64,000 nucleotides of DNA, from the NCBI GenBank assembly GCA_029310945.1, contig JARJFC010000006.1:1-64000 (forward strand), in the 5' to 3' direction. Source of the stretch: Leptospira sp. 96542. GTDB lineage: Bacteria > Spirochaetota > Leptospiria > Leptospirales > Leptospiraceae. Shown here piece by piece: positions 7,915 through 15,946 of this stretch (the stretch's first letter is position 1; the number at the start of each line of letters is the position of its first letter). Both the position numbers and the translations under genes were made by a program. Under the pieces are notes generated by a model that was not told the origin of the DNA, did not search any database, and worked only from the letters and a program-made list of their open reading frames with translations.

Positions 7915-10068
7915 TCAATTATAAACAGTGTTCAGCTTCATATAGACACCTGGATTTTTTTTGATGTATTGGATGGCATCTCCCCCGGCCAAGACATAGA
8001 GCTCCGTTCCAGGCCAAGCCACAAAACTGAAATTGGCAGGCAGGTTTTTGGTCAGAGGGTAGATTTCCCCCACAAAATCCCCAGCTCCTAGTTCACGCAA
8101 GGTGCGGTGGTTCTGCATGACAACCACTGTACCCGACCGGACAATGAAAGCTCTGTCGAAAGTTTTGCCTTCTTCGATGAGCAGATTTTCCTGTTTGATT
8201 GTTTCAAGCTTTAAGATGAGTTCGAGTTGGGTGACTTGGTAACTTGTGAGTCCACGGAAGGTTTGGGACTCCGTGAGTGTCTTCCAAGTATTGGTCTCTC
8301 GTATGCTATTCAGTTTGATTAAGTTTTCGTGGAGTTTTGACCCCCGGATGAACTGGAAAAATCGTGTTTTTTCGATGGTGAGAGCAAGCACGTCGGTTTC
8401 TGCATACACATCTGCTTGGCGGACAGTATCCAAAATGAGTGAGGCCTCTCCAAAATATTCGTAAGTGCCATACCGTTTGATGCCCGTTGTGTCAGAGGCG
8501 AGCCCTTCGAAACGTACGTTGCCCGAAGCAATGATGAAAAACCTGTCGCCATGTGTTCCTTTTTTGAGGATTTGTTCACCACGGCGGAACCGTTCTTCTT
8601 TTACGATCTGCAAAAACTCCTTTGCCTTTTCGATGGGAAATCCAGAAAAAATATCTATCTGCGATAAAATCTCCAAAAGTTGGTAGGCCTCTTGGTGTTT
8701 AGGTGGGGTGATTTTAGGATACAAAGTATTTTCAATTCCAAACTTTGCAAGAGTTAGGTGGTTACCCACAGGCATATCTTTTGCTGCAATATGATAAACT
8801 GTAATTCTTTTTTGAACTTCTTCAGGGAGGGATGCGAGATAACTAATCTTTGTATGGAGTGGGGGAACACCTGCTTCGTGGTAGATGATTTTGCGATCCC
8901 AAGGGAAATCTTTCAAAAACTGATACCTTGATTCAGGGAAGACACCTGATTTGTACATGACCTCGAAGGCTTCTGGGTCGTTCAAATGGTCAGATGTATA
9001 ATAAAAAGATTGGTCTTGGAAAAAAAACTCAAAACCCACCGAAGGAATGGAGTGGAGAGCATAATGAAAATAAAACTCACCACCGTTGATGATGGTGGCA
9101 CGACCAATGACAACAGGGATAAAATCAAATAAATCAGTGATGTCTTTTCGTGGAATCTTTGTTAAACTACAATATTTATTTAAAAAAGATTCCATCACTG
9201 TTGCGGTTGCGTAGATCGTGATCTTTGATTCTTCCAAAATTTTTTGGAAGGTTCCCGCATCATGATCCGCGTGGCAATGTGTGAGGATGATGGAATTGAT
9301 GAGTTTTGGGTTAACATTTGATTCACGCAACCATTCTGTCGAATTGACGGGCGGATCTACCATGATACCTTGCCCATTCAGCCAGATGATAAAACCAGAT
9401 GTATTGTCTTCTGGATCAAAACCGTGTGATGGACCGAGGCAGGTGATTCCAATGATGGGAGGTTGGAAGGGTTCTTCCATACGTTTACCAATATCAAATT
9501 TTACATGGAAATCCACTTCACCTGGGATTTTGATTTTTTTCTCTCCATCTGTAACCAAAAACTCATTGCTTGGTAGTTGTTCAATGAATACAGATCCAAA
9601 CTTGGTTTTGTGGTTTTCATCAAAGAGGATGAACTCCACAACATCATCCATTGATTTATAACTTCGGAAATGTGCCATTTCCCGTTTGATGTCAGGAAAA
9701 CCATAAGTGGATTCCCCATCAATGAACTCAGAAGCTAGGTTGAGTTCGGCGGGACCCATAAGGGACTCACCAAGAACAATAGTTAGTTGTTCTTTTTGTT
9801 CTTCAGAGCAAACGATAAAGGTTTTTTTTCCACCACGAAAGAAAAAATTAAAATAGATGGGAAACTCAAGTTCGGCAACTGAGATGCCTTTTTCCACATG
9901 GAAAAATTTATTGGGTAAAACAAATACAAGCGGGGTTTTTTTTTCTAACCCCATCGTGTCTTTGATGGTTTCCGGAGGGGATCCAAATTGGATGTACCCT
10001 TCGGAGGTATCGACTAAATATCCCCCCCTGGGGAGTGCGGTAAAACCGTTTGGTTCTGAACTGACCAT
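7915..10068 (-). CDS. Metallo-beta-lactamase-fold protein fused to two cyclic-nucleotide-binding domains
   Basis: A 717-residue protein. After an N-terminal ~200-residue region without a recognised domain comes a metallo-beta-lactamase fold with the metal motif HCHADHD (264-270) and further His/Asp such as TSDHLND, followed by two cNMP-binding (CAP_ED) domains at about 480-600 and 605-710. The first contains GEASLI and a phosphate-cassette-like RQAD; the second FVGEIYPLT and LPANF, which lacks the canonical Arg and may not bind nucleotide. The layout suggests a hydrolase (phosphodiesterase or thiol-ester type) gated by cAMP/cGMP. The protein appears cytosolic. It lies 18 bp downstream of trxA on the same strand and may be co-transcribed with it. 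The actual substrate is unknown. Confidence 0.85.
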   Translation of the reverse strand: MVSSEPNGFTALPRGGYLVDTSEGYIQFGSPPETIKDTMGLEKKTPLVFVLPNKFFHVEKGISVAELEFPIYFNFFFRGGKKTFIVCSEEQKEQLTIVLGESLMGPAELNLASEFIDGESTYGFPDIKREMAHFRSYKSMDDVVEFILFDENHKTKFGSVFIEQLPSNEFLVTDGEKKIKIPGEVDFHVKFDIGKRMEEPFQPPIIGITCLGPSHGFDPEDNTSGFIIWLNGQGIMVDPPVNSTEWLRESNVNPKLINSIILTHCHADHDAGTFQKILEESKITIYATATVMESFLNKYCSLTKIPRKDITDLFDFIPVVIGRATIINGGEFYFHYALHSIPSVGFEFFFQDQSFYYTSDHLNDPEAFEVMYKSGVFPESRYQFLKDFPWDRKIIYHEAGVPPLHTKISYLASLPEEVQKRITVYHIAAKDMPVGNHLTLAKFGIENTLYPKITPPKHQEAYQLLEILSQIDIFSGFPIEKAKEFLQIVKEERFRRGEQILKKGTHGDRFFIIASGNVRFEGLASDTTGIKRYGTYEYFGEASLILDTVRQADVYAETDVLALTIEKTRFFQFIRGSKLHENLIKLNSIRETNTWKTLTESQTFRGLTSYQVTQLELILKLETIKQENLLIEEGKTFDRAFIVRSGTVVVMQNHRTLRELGAGDFVGEIYPLTKNLPANFSFVAWPGTELYVLAGGDAIQYIKKNPGVYMKLNTVYN

Positions 10069-10086
10069 GAAGGGATAATTTATTTC

Positions 10087-10398
10087 CTACTTGTGATTTT
10101 CTATAAATTTTTTAATCTGCGGTTTTGGTAAAGCACCAATTGCTTTATCGACTAAAACTCCGTCTTTATAGAGAAGAAGGGTGGGAATGGATTGGATACC
10201 CAATTCTTGTGCTGTTTTTTGATTGAAATCAACATTTAGCTTTTTAATCTTCACTTCACTCATTTCTTGTGAAAGTTCGTCAAGAACAGGAGCAACCATT
10301 CTACAAGGTCCACACCATTCTGCCCAGCAATCCACGAGTACAACCCCGTCTGCAGTCTCCGCTTTGAAATTGGCGTCATTGATTTCCGTAAGTGCCAT
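10087..10398 (-). CDS. trxA: Thioredoxin
   Basis: A 103-residue classic thioredoxin with the active site WCGPC at 28-32, buried Asp/Lys positions, and the cis-Pro loop IQSIPTLLLYKDG. It reduces disulfides in cytosolic proteins using thioredoxin reductase. The ATG at 10398 has AAAGGAG upstream. Its length and motifs are those of TrxA itself rather than a membrane-tethered variant, since there is no signal peptide. Confidence 0.97.
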   Translation of the reverse strand: MALTEINDANFKAETADGVVLVDCWAEWCGPCRMVAPVLDELSQEMSEVKIKKLNVDFNQKTAQELGIQSIPTLLLYKDGVLVDKAIGALPKPQIKKFIENHK

Positions 10399-10470
10399 TT
10401 TCGAAATCTCCTTTTTGAAAAGTTAAGTCCTTTCTATAAACTAGACTGGGAATTAGATGAAAATCGTCGA

Positions 10471-11280
10471 TTATTGTTTCTTTTTTTTCTTTTTGTCATC
10501 GGATTCAAGGTCAGCTATTTTTTGTTGGAAAGACTCAATCAATGTTTTTGTTTTTTCCAAATCCTCGTTTTCTCCCGTAATTTGGAATATTTTACGATTC
10601 ATTTCCAACATTTCCACAGAATGTTTCAAATCTGTGGAATCTTGTGTAGACATTTCAAATTTGGACCTATAATCCTGAGCTGCTTGGTTGGCGAGTTCTA
10701 TGATGAGATTAAAATGTTCTTTTCTGATGTAGTAGTAAGGATTGTCTAAGTCCTGTTCTTTTTCATAAGCAATAAAATCAAAAATATTTTTGGCACAAGC
10801 GGCCAATCGGAAATTGATGTCAGGCCAGCTCCACTTCCATTTCGAATTTGTCCCAAATGCCAGGACAGTTTTGCGAATGGATTCACGTAAACCTTTGATC
10901 AGGTTCAATCTTTGGGTTGGGAGGATTCTTTCAATTTTTGCGAGTAGTTCTTTATTTTCAGAAAGGGAACCATCTACGTTATTGCTCACCGTCTTTTCAA
11001 TGAATGAAATGCAGTTATAGATTTCTTTTCGTGCCGTTTCCAAATAATTATTGTTATTGATTTCGAGAATGGCAGTGGAAAGTTCATTGATCACAAGACA
11101 GGTGTTAATTGTTTTTATGGAATTAATGGCTAGCGAAAAATTAAAATAGGGTTCCATTTCCTTATTTTTTTTTGCTTGGACTTTGTAGATATTTGCTTCT
11201 TTTTTTAGCTCCTCCAAATAGTTTTTGAAGTCGGCTAGTTTTTCGTTAAAATCAGCTTTTTTTTCCTTAGTGATTGCCAT
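10471..11280 (-). CDS. Coiled-coil cytosolic protein of unknown function
   Basis: A 269-residue hydrophilic, mostly helical protein. The N-terminus is strongly coiled-coil ([20 protein letters not shown]), the centre contains a WKWSWPD motif near residue 150, and the tail is a run of seven lysines ([10 protein letters not shown]). No signal peptide or membrane segment is present. I recognise no family; it has the look of a conserved Leptospira hypothetical. It lies upstream of trxA on the same strand with a 72-bp gap, so co-transcription is possible. Confidence 0.65.
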   Translation of the reverse strand: MAITKEKKADFNEKLADFKNYLEELKKEANIYKVQAKKNKEMEPYFNFSLAINSIKTINTCLVINELSTAILEINNNNYLETARKEIYNCISFIEKTVSNNVDGSLSENKELLAKIERILPTQRLNLIKGLRESIRKTVLAFGTNSKWKWSWPDINFRLAACAKNIFDFIAYEKEQDLDNPYYYIRKEHFNLIIELANQAAQDYRSKFEMSTQDSTDLKHSVEMLEMNRKIFQITGENEDLEKTKTLIESFQQKIADLESDDKKKKKKQ

Positions 11281-11392
11281 GGTCTATTTCCATTTTCGGC
11301 AGATTTCGAAAGATTTGTCCATTTTTTAAAAAGCGGAATCCATTAGAAAAAAAACGTCGACCCATAGGACTTTCCCACAATCATTGAATCCA

Positions 11393-11605
11393 ATGGAAAA
11401 CCTTCCCCGCGAAAAACGGGATCTACTCGACCTTCTGGATACGTACAAGTACATGAATCAGGCCATTTTTTGGGATTTTTTGGAAATGGATGGAAGGTGG
11501 GACTTTGCGAATGGTTGGTTGCAACTGAACCTACCTGAAGAGGAATGGCGGGTTCGGGCGTCGGCTCCCTTCCCACCCACGAGACCAGAAGGCGGGGACC
11601 ACTAA
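11393..11605 (+). CDS. Small acidic hypothetical protein
   Basis: A 70-residue protein from ATG 11393 (an in-frame TTG at 11384 is also possible). It is rich in Trp, Asp, Glu and Leu, with stretches REKRDLLDLLDTYKYMNQAI and NGWLQLNLPEEEWRVRAS, and no membrane segment. The stop codon sits in the 5' arm of a terminator-like hairpin (11598-11628), which supports a real plus-strand transcription unit over the antisense ORF. The family is unknown and there is no strong ribosome binding site. Confidence 0.5.
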   Translation: MENLPREKRDLLDLLDTYKYMNQAIFWDFLEMDGRWDFANGWLQLNLPEEEWRVRASAPFPPTRPEGGDH

Positions 11606-11628
11606 ACCAAATCTTTCGGTTTCGTGGT
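11598..11628. terminator. Hairpin between convergent genes
   Basis: ACCACTAAACC (11598-11608) pairs with GGTTTCGTGGT (11618-11628), 10 of 11 positions, with a 9-nt loop. It lies between the ends of two convergent genes and overlaps the stop of the plus-strand one. Confidence 0.6.
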
Positions 11629-11650
11629 CATCGTTTTGTGAAATTTTCTT

Positions 11651-12508
11651 TTAATACGTAATTTTTATATCCCCAATATCATAGAATCTTCTGAAAAGCA
11701 AACTGTTGTTTGGTTTTTTTGTATCGAATACAAGTACAGCCACTTTGTTGAAGGTTTTGAAATTGGGTCTATACTGTGTGTAGTGGTGGCTTGTGATGGT
11801 TGCACGGTACTTATTATTGTAAATGGTGTACGTATGTTTCGGAAGGGTTTCATGCACCTGTCTTTTTTTCTCTTCCGCTGTTTGGGCCACATAATTATAA
11901 ACCACAGTTTTTTCTTTGCTAGGACCCATTTCACCAAAGAGTGTAAACGGGAGTGCCTTTGCATTGTTTTTGCAGAGGTAATCCACTACTTCCGTAAAAG
12001 TCGGTTCTGGCATTTCTGCTTCAAAACCTTGGTAGTGTAGTTTTTCTGTTTCTTCCTTTTTTTTGGCAAAGAGCTCTTCACCCCAAATTTCTTTGGCTGT
12101 GAAAGGAGTTGGCATGATATTGGAAAAATAAAGTGAGCGTGCTTCTCTTTCTGGGTCATTTTTACGCCAAGCAGGGAAAGGAATGAGTTTTCTTTCCTCT
12201 GGGTTTGTTTTGTCTCCTTCGAAGGCGGCAAGAACATAGATGGCATATTCATGGTCTTCAGAAACTCTCGATTCCAATTCCACCATCACATCTAAAAATT
12301 CTCCCTTGCCTGTGTCTGCGTGCCTTCTGACAAAGCTCACATTCTTCATTCGGATTCGGGAATCATAAATGGACAAAGGATACAATTCGCGAGAATTCTG
12401 AGAATTGGATGCCTGTTGCCCTTGGGTACCAGTGGGTGCTCCTTGGTCTTGTGCAAACAGAGCACAAGCGAGAAGAGAGAATGAAAGAGCGAGAATTTTA
12501 TTGTTCAT
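11651..12508 (-). CDS. Secreted periplasmic protein, candidate flagellar-coiling protein FcpB
   Basis: A 285-residue protein with a cleavable signal peptide (MNNKILALSFSLLACALFAQ, cleavage after AFAQ-type site near residue 20). A Gln/Ser/Asn-rich linker follows, then a compact mixed alpha/beta domain with no Cys-anchored lipobox at the cleavage point. The mature size (~30 kDa) and the distance of about 45 genes from a flaB pair match what I recall of the Leptospira endoflagellar sheath protein FcpB. This is inference from size, secretion and rough synteny; a sequence match is not shown. Otherwise it is an uncharacterised periplasmic protein. It is monocistronic and sits downstream of panD on the same strand with a 65-bp gap. 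Confidence 0.5.
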   Translation of the reverse strand: MNNKILALSFSLLACALFAQDQGAPTGTQGQQASNSQNSRELYPLSIYDSRIRMKNVSFVRRHADTGKGEFLDVMVELESRVSEDHEYAIYVLAAFEGDKTNPEERKLIPFPAWRKNDPEREARSLYFSNIMPTPFTAKEIWGEELFAKKKEETEKLHYQGFEAEMPEPTFTEVVDYLCKNNAKALPFTLFGEMGPSKEKTVVYNYVAQTAEEKKRQVHETLPKHTYTIYNNKYRATITSHHYTQYRPNFKTFNKVAVLVFDTKKPNNSLLFRRFYDIGDIKITY

Positions 12509-12573
12509 GTTCCGACTACCAATAGGTTTATGTAGTTAGTATCGTGTATTCACCCAAAAAAAATGAGTGAGAT

Positions 12574-12930
12574 TTAGGCTTTTTTCGGCCGGTTGTTTTC
12601 GTCCACAAAGACGATTTTGGGTTTGTAATCGGCGGAAAGTTCTTTTTCCTCCAATTGGCCATAGGTGATGATGATGACTTTGTCACCTTTCATCCCAAGC
12701 CTTGCGGCTGCCCCATTCAAACAAATGGTACCAGAACCCCTTTCTCCCACGATGAGGTAGGTTTCAAACCGGGCGCCGTTGTTGACATTCACAACGGAAA
12801 CTTGTTCATAGGGTCGCATCCCCGCCAGATCCATAAGATCCTCATCTACGGTGAGGCTGCCTTCGTAGTGCAGTTCTGCTTCCGTAACGATAGCTCTATG
12901 GATTTTACCTTTACATACGGTGATCATCAT
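12574..12930 (-). CDS. panD: Aspartate 1-decarboxylase proenzyme
   Basis: A 118-residue PanD that makes beta-alanine from aspartate for pantothenate and coenzyme A synthesis. The self-cleavage site is intact: HYEGS with Gly24-Ser25, where Ser25 becomes the catalytic pyruvoyl group. Lys9, Arg-rich [18 protein letters not shown] and the Tyr near residue 58 are present. Its start overlaps the stop of the upstream Panacea-domain gene (ATGATGA), so the two are translationally coupled. Two tandem ATGs (12930, 12927) are possible starts. Confidence 0.97.
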   Translation of the reverse strand: MMITVCKGKIHRAIVTEAELHYEGSLTVDEDLMDLAGMRPYEQVSVVNVNNGARFETYLIVGERGSGTICLNGAAARLGMKGDKVIIITYGQLEEKELSADYKPKIVFVDENNRPKKA

Positions 12931-13472
12931 TCCGGAGACCTCTCAAATAAAACTCTAAACATTTTGCCTGATAGATTCAACAGGCTTTTTTGGACTAAAA
13001 CATGGATTTTTGTGTTGATCCTTTCCACAGTGAAGGGAATGGAATCGAAGAGTGGTGTGACCACATAATTCTCATAAAGATTGGGATAATGCCTGTTTTC
13101 ATCCACAACCCGTCCACGAAAGGCTTCCACCACCTTCATCATCACTCGTTTTTCTTCCCGCGATAGAATGAGACCTTCCATTGGTTTCAAAAAACGAAGC
13201 ACAAAACCTTGGATCCCATCACCTGCAATTTTTGGCAATGCTTCGATATGTCCTTTTTCTTTTAGGAAGAGAAGGGCTTCGTTCAGTTTGACGGGGTAGG
13301 GTGAGTCTTCCAAATGGATGTAGACGCTGCGAGTGATCATACTTGCGTGTTTTTGAAAATGGACACCATCGGAATAGTAGAGGAGTTTGGCCAAATCGAG
13401 CCTCGCCCGACCATTGGCTGATTTTTCGAGGATCCAAAGGATTGCATGACAAAGTTTTTCCACAGAAATCAA
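12927..13472 (-). CDS. Panacea-domain (SocA/DUF4065-like) protein
   Basis: A 181-residue protein whose N-terminal half matches the Panacea fold: [20 protein letters not shown] followed by an [12 protein letters not shown] stretch, as in SocA-like proteolytic-adaptor and PanAT antitoxin proteins. The start is TTG 13472 with AAGGA upstream. It overlaps the lipB start by 27 bp head to head, and its stop overlaps the panD start. No toxin ORF is adjacent, so it is not an obvious toxin-antitoxin unit; coupling to panD suggests a chromosomal housekeeping role, such as an adaptor or regulator. Family confidence is moderate; function is unknown. Confidence 0.65.
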   Translation of the reverse strand: MISVEKLCHAILWILEKSANGRARLDLAKLLYYSDGVHFQKHASMITRSVYIHLEDSPYPVKLNEALLFLKEKGHIEALPKIAGDGIQGFVLRFLKPMEGLILSREEKRVMMKVVEAFRGRVVDENRHYPNLYENYVVTPLFDSIPFTVERINTKIHVLVQKSLLNLSGKMFRVLFERSPE

Positions 13473-14105
13473 ATTCCTTTTTACCTAATTCCCAGAGCTC
13501 TTCCCTATGACCGGTATGTTGCTTTCCAGGAAAATGCCCGGAAAAAACGAAAGGAATCGATACTCTTTTTGGAACACAATCCATGTTTGACAGGGGGCAT
13601 TGGTGCGAAAGCCGAAAATCTTTTGGTTTCAAAATCCCTTTTGGAAGAAAAGGGAGTGGGTGTATTTTCGATCACCCGCGGGGGGGATTTTACTGCCCAT
13701 GAACCAGGCCAAATCGTGGGTTACATCCATATGGATCTAAAAGAACGTGCGGTGAACCTTGGGGATTTTTTACAAAATCTAAATCATAGCCTTCTGCAAA
13801 CCATCCAGACTGTTTGGGGTTTGGATTTGATTGAAAATCCCAAGGCACCAGGGCTATATTTAGAATCCCAACCAGAGAAAAAAATTCTGTCAATTGGCGT
13901 CCTTGCAAAATCCTATTTTACGAGTTATGGATTTGCTTTGAATGGAAACAACTCACTCGAAACCTTCCAGTGGATCAGGCCCTGCGGTGGACTTGCCCAG
14001 GATATGGTTTCTCTCCGTACTTTGGGTCTTGTGAAGGACTGGGAATTGGAAAAGTCCCAATTTGTCTCTGAATTTACAAAAACTTTCTCCTTATTTTTCC
14101 AATAG
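13446..14105 (+). CDS. lipB: Octanoyl-ACP:protein N-octanoyltransferase
   Basis: A 219-residue LipB that moves octanoyl groups from acyl carrier protein to lipoyl domains, the first step of lipoate assembly. The motif RGGDFTAHEPGQ (78-89), catalytic Lys146 in KKILSIG and Cys180 in RPCGG keep the 34-residue spacing of the E. coli Lys135/Cys169 pair. ATG 13446 has AAAGGA five bases upstream; that ribosome binding site lies beyond the divergent gene's start codon, inside its coding sequence. lipA is not in the window. Confidence 0.95.
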   Translation: MTKFFHRNQIPFYLIPRALPYDRYVAFQENARKKRKESILFLEHNPCLTGGIGAKAENLLVSKSLLEEKGVGVFSITRGGDFTAHEPGQIVGYIHMDLKERAVNLGDFLQNLNHSLLQTIQTVWGLDLIENPKAPGLYLESQPEKKILSIGVLAKSYFTSYGFALNGNNSLETFQWIRPCGGLAQDMVSLRTLGLVKDWELEKSQFVSEFTKTFSLFFQ

Positions 14106-14143
14106 AAAATCTCCCAAATGACCGAAAGGTACTAGGGGGACTT

Positions 14144-15097
14144 ATGAAACTTCTACGGTCGTTATCTACATTCATCATCGTTTTTATCCTTATGGAGACA
14201 GTTGCCCTTAGCGCCGTAATTTGGTCTTTTTACGAATCGTTGCAAAATGCTTTGAAACAAGAAGCGGTCTTATCGGACCACAGAGCCCGGGATTTGGTTT
14301 TGGCTTTGGCAAAATCGTCAGAACCTCGTTTGGATACGAATGGATTCCTTGAACTTGAAAAATTATTTTCACGTTTCGTGGAAGTTTCCAACTCGGATCC
14401 TGAACAATTTTTCATTCGCGAAATCCATCTTTATAACACAAACGCTGTTTTACTCACATCTTCAGATCCCAAACGATTGGAACTCCCTTTGGAAAAACGA
14501 AAATCCGACGATGTTCTATTGTCCGATCCTTTTTTCAAAAAGGGAATTCGGATGAAAAAATGGGAATGGTCAGAACCAAACAATGGTGAGGAGCCAAAAC
14601 CAGATTCGTTTCGAAAACCAGAAATCCACAGTTCAGTGGAATGGGTTTTGGCCTATCTCCCTTTGGCGAATCAAAACCAAGTGAAGGTATCGGCGCCTCT
14701 TTATAAAGAGAATCAATTGGAAGTGGTAGGGCTTGTGGTTCTTTCTTATGAAAGGGGAAACCTCCTTCTACTTTTTGAAAACCAATGGAAATTAACAAAG
14801 TGGATGTTCATCAATTTCCTTCTCATTGGATTTGTGATTTCTATTTTGATCACAGGTTTCGTTTGGTTTGTCCAATTTCTATTGGAAACAGATGAGGTTC
14901 AGGCAAAAACTTTGGAGGCTAGTCCACCTATGTTTGAGAAAAAAATGGTGATTGGAGCCGAAAGCAAAGTGGAAGCTATCGTAAATGAAACTACCCCCAC
15001 TGTGGATTCCAATGGAAATAATGACTTGGAAATGGCCGAAGTGATCCCCCCGAGGGCAAGTGAGTCTAAAGTTTTGGACGCAATCTTTTTAGGATAG
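14144..15097 (+). CDS. Two-TM membrane protein with periplasmic sensor-like domain
   Basis: A 317-residue protein starting at ATG 14144 with AGGGGGA upstream. TM1 spans about residues 8-30, then a ~185-residue extracytoplasmic region resembling a single-Cache or PAS-like sensor (helical RARDLVLALAKSSEP followed by strand segments), TM2 at about 222-246, and a ~70-residue cytoplasmic tail without HAMP, kinase or methyl-accepting domains. The next gene, a STAS/zinc-ribbon protein, starts 3 bp later, so a membrane sensor signalling through a STAS partner is plausible. I recognise no named family. Confidence 0.65.
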   Translation: MKLLRSLSTFIIVFILMETVALSAVIWSFYESLQNALKQEAVLSDHRARDLVLALAKSSEPRLDTNGFLELEKLFSRFVEVSNSDPEQFFIREIHLYNTNAVLLTSSDPKRLELPLEKRKSDDVLLSDPFFKKGIRMKKWEWSEPNNGEEPKPDSFRKPEIHSSVEWVLAYLPLANQNQVKVSAPLYKENQLEVVGLVVLSYERGNLLLLFENQWKLTKWMFINFLLIGFVISILITGFVWFVQFLLETDEVQAKTLEASPPMFEKKMVIGAESKVEAIVNETTPTVDSNGNNDLEMAEVIPPRASESKVLDAIFLG

Positions 15098-15100
15098 TTT

Positions 15101-15934
15101 ATGGAAACAACGAAACGAGTATTTTCAATCCAATTGAAAGGTGGTTTGGACGGAACAAGTGCCGACGACTTGTTTCGGTATTTTGAAAATCAATTGGAGA
15201 AGGGATACCAAAAGTATTTATTCAACTTTTTTTCTGTGAATTTTATTACTTCCAATGGCATTAGCACCCTTGTCAAGATTCACAAAAGAATGAATTCACT
15301 CGGACTTGTGTACGCAATGTACGGACTTGGGACAGAAGTAGAGGATGTGTTGCGCCTTGTAGGTCTTTATTCGAAACTCCCTGTTTTTCGCTCTCATTTG
15401 GAGGCGGAAACTTTTATAAACAAAGAAATTCCAAAGGAAAAGATCGAAAGCCATACCACCAAACAGAGTCCTTTTGAACCTAAGGAGAAAATTCGGTTTT
15501 ATTTTTCGGGCAAACCTGAAGGGTCAGTTGTAAGTTCGAAGGTTCCTGTTTCTAAGTTGGATGTTTTGCCAGAAGAAACAAAATCTGATGAAAAAAAGGA
15601 ACCTTTGATGAATCCAATGGAATCAGTTTTGGAAGAAACTTTGAATCGTCTACGTTTGGAAATTAAGGACACTTTAAACAATGAGTTGGAAAAACGGTTG
15701 TCAATTTACAAACAGACACCAGCGCCACCAGACGAATTTCGGTCTCCCAATTTTCCAACTTACATTCAATCTAAATCAAAAAAATCAGAAATGAGTGAAC
15801 GGATCGTACAATGTGAAGTTTGTGGGACAAGATTACGTTTGCAAAAATATGGAAAACATAAATGTCCAAATTGTATGACAGAATTTCAATTGGGTCATAG
15901 TGGAAATATTCGTTTCCTTGAAAAATTAAACTAA
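15101..15934 (+). CDS. STAS-domain protein with C-terminal zinc ribbon
   Basis: A 277-residue cytosolic protein. Residues 1-105 form a STAS (anti-sigma-factor antagonist) domain with the loop NFITSNGISTLVKIH, where a Ser/Thr would be the phosphorylation site. A long charged linker with a coiled-coil (LNRLRLEIKDTLNNELEKRL) follows, then a C-terminal zinc ribbon CEVCG...CPNC (about residues 238-258). STAS plus zinc ribbon is an unusual combination. Start codon follows the membrane sensor-like gene by 3 bp, so they are one transcription unit, probably continuing into murJ. Confidence 0.8.
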   Translation: METTKRVFSIQLKGGLDGTSADDLFRYFENQLEKGYQKYLFNFFSVNFITSNGISTLVKIHKRMNSLGLVYAMYGLGTEVEDVLRLVGLYSKLPVFRSHLEAETFINKEIPKEKIESHTTKQSPFEPKEKIRFYFSGKPEGSVVSSKVPVSKLDVLPEETKSDEKKEPLMNPMESVLEETLNRLRLEIKDTLNNELEKRLSIYKQTPAPPDEFRSPNFPTYIQSKSKKSEMSERIVQCEVCGTRLRLQKYGKHKCPNCMTEFQLGHSGNIRFLEKLN

Positions 15935-15946
15935 TTCCCAACCCTG

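Noticed and set aside
11343..11576. 77-codon minus-strand ORF
   Set aside because: The overlapping plus-strand small ORF has a better composition and ends in a terminator-like hairpin.
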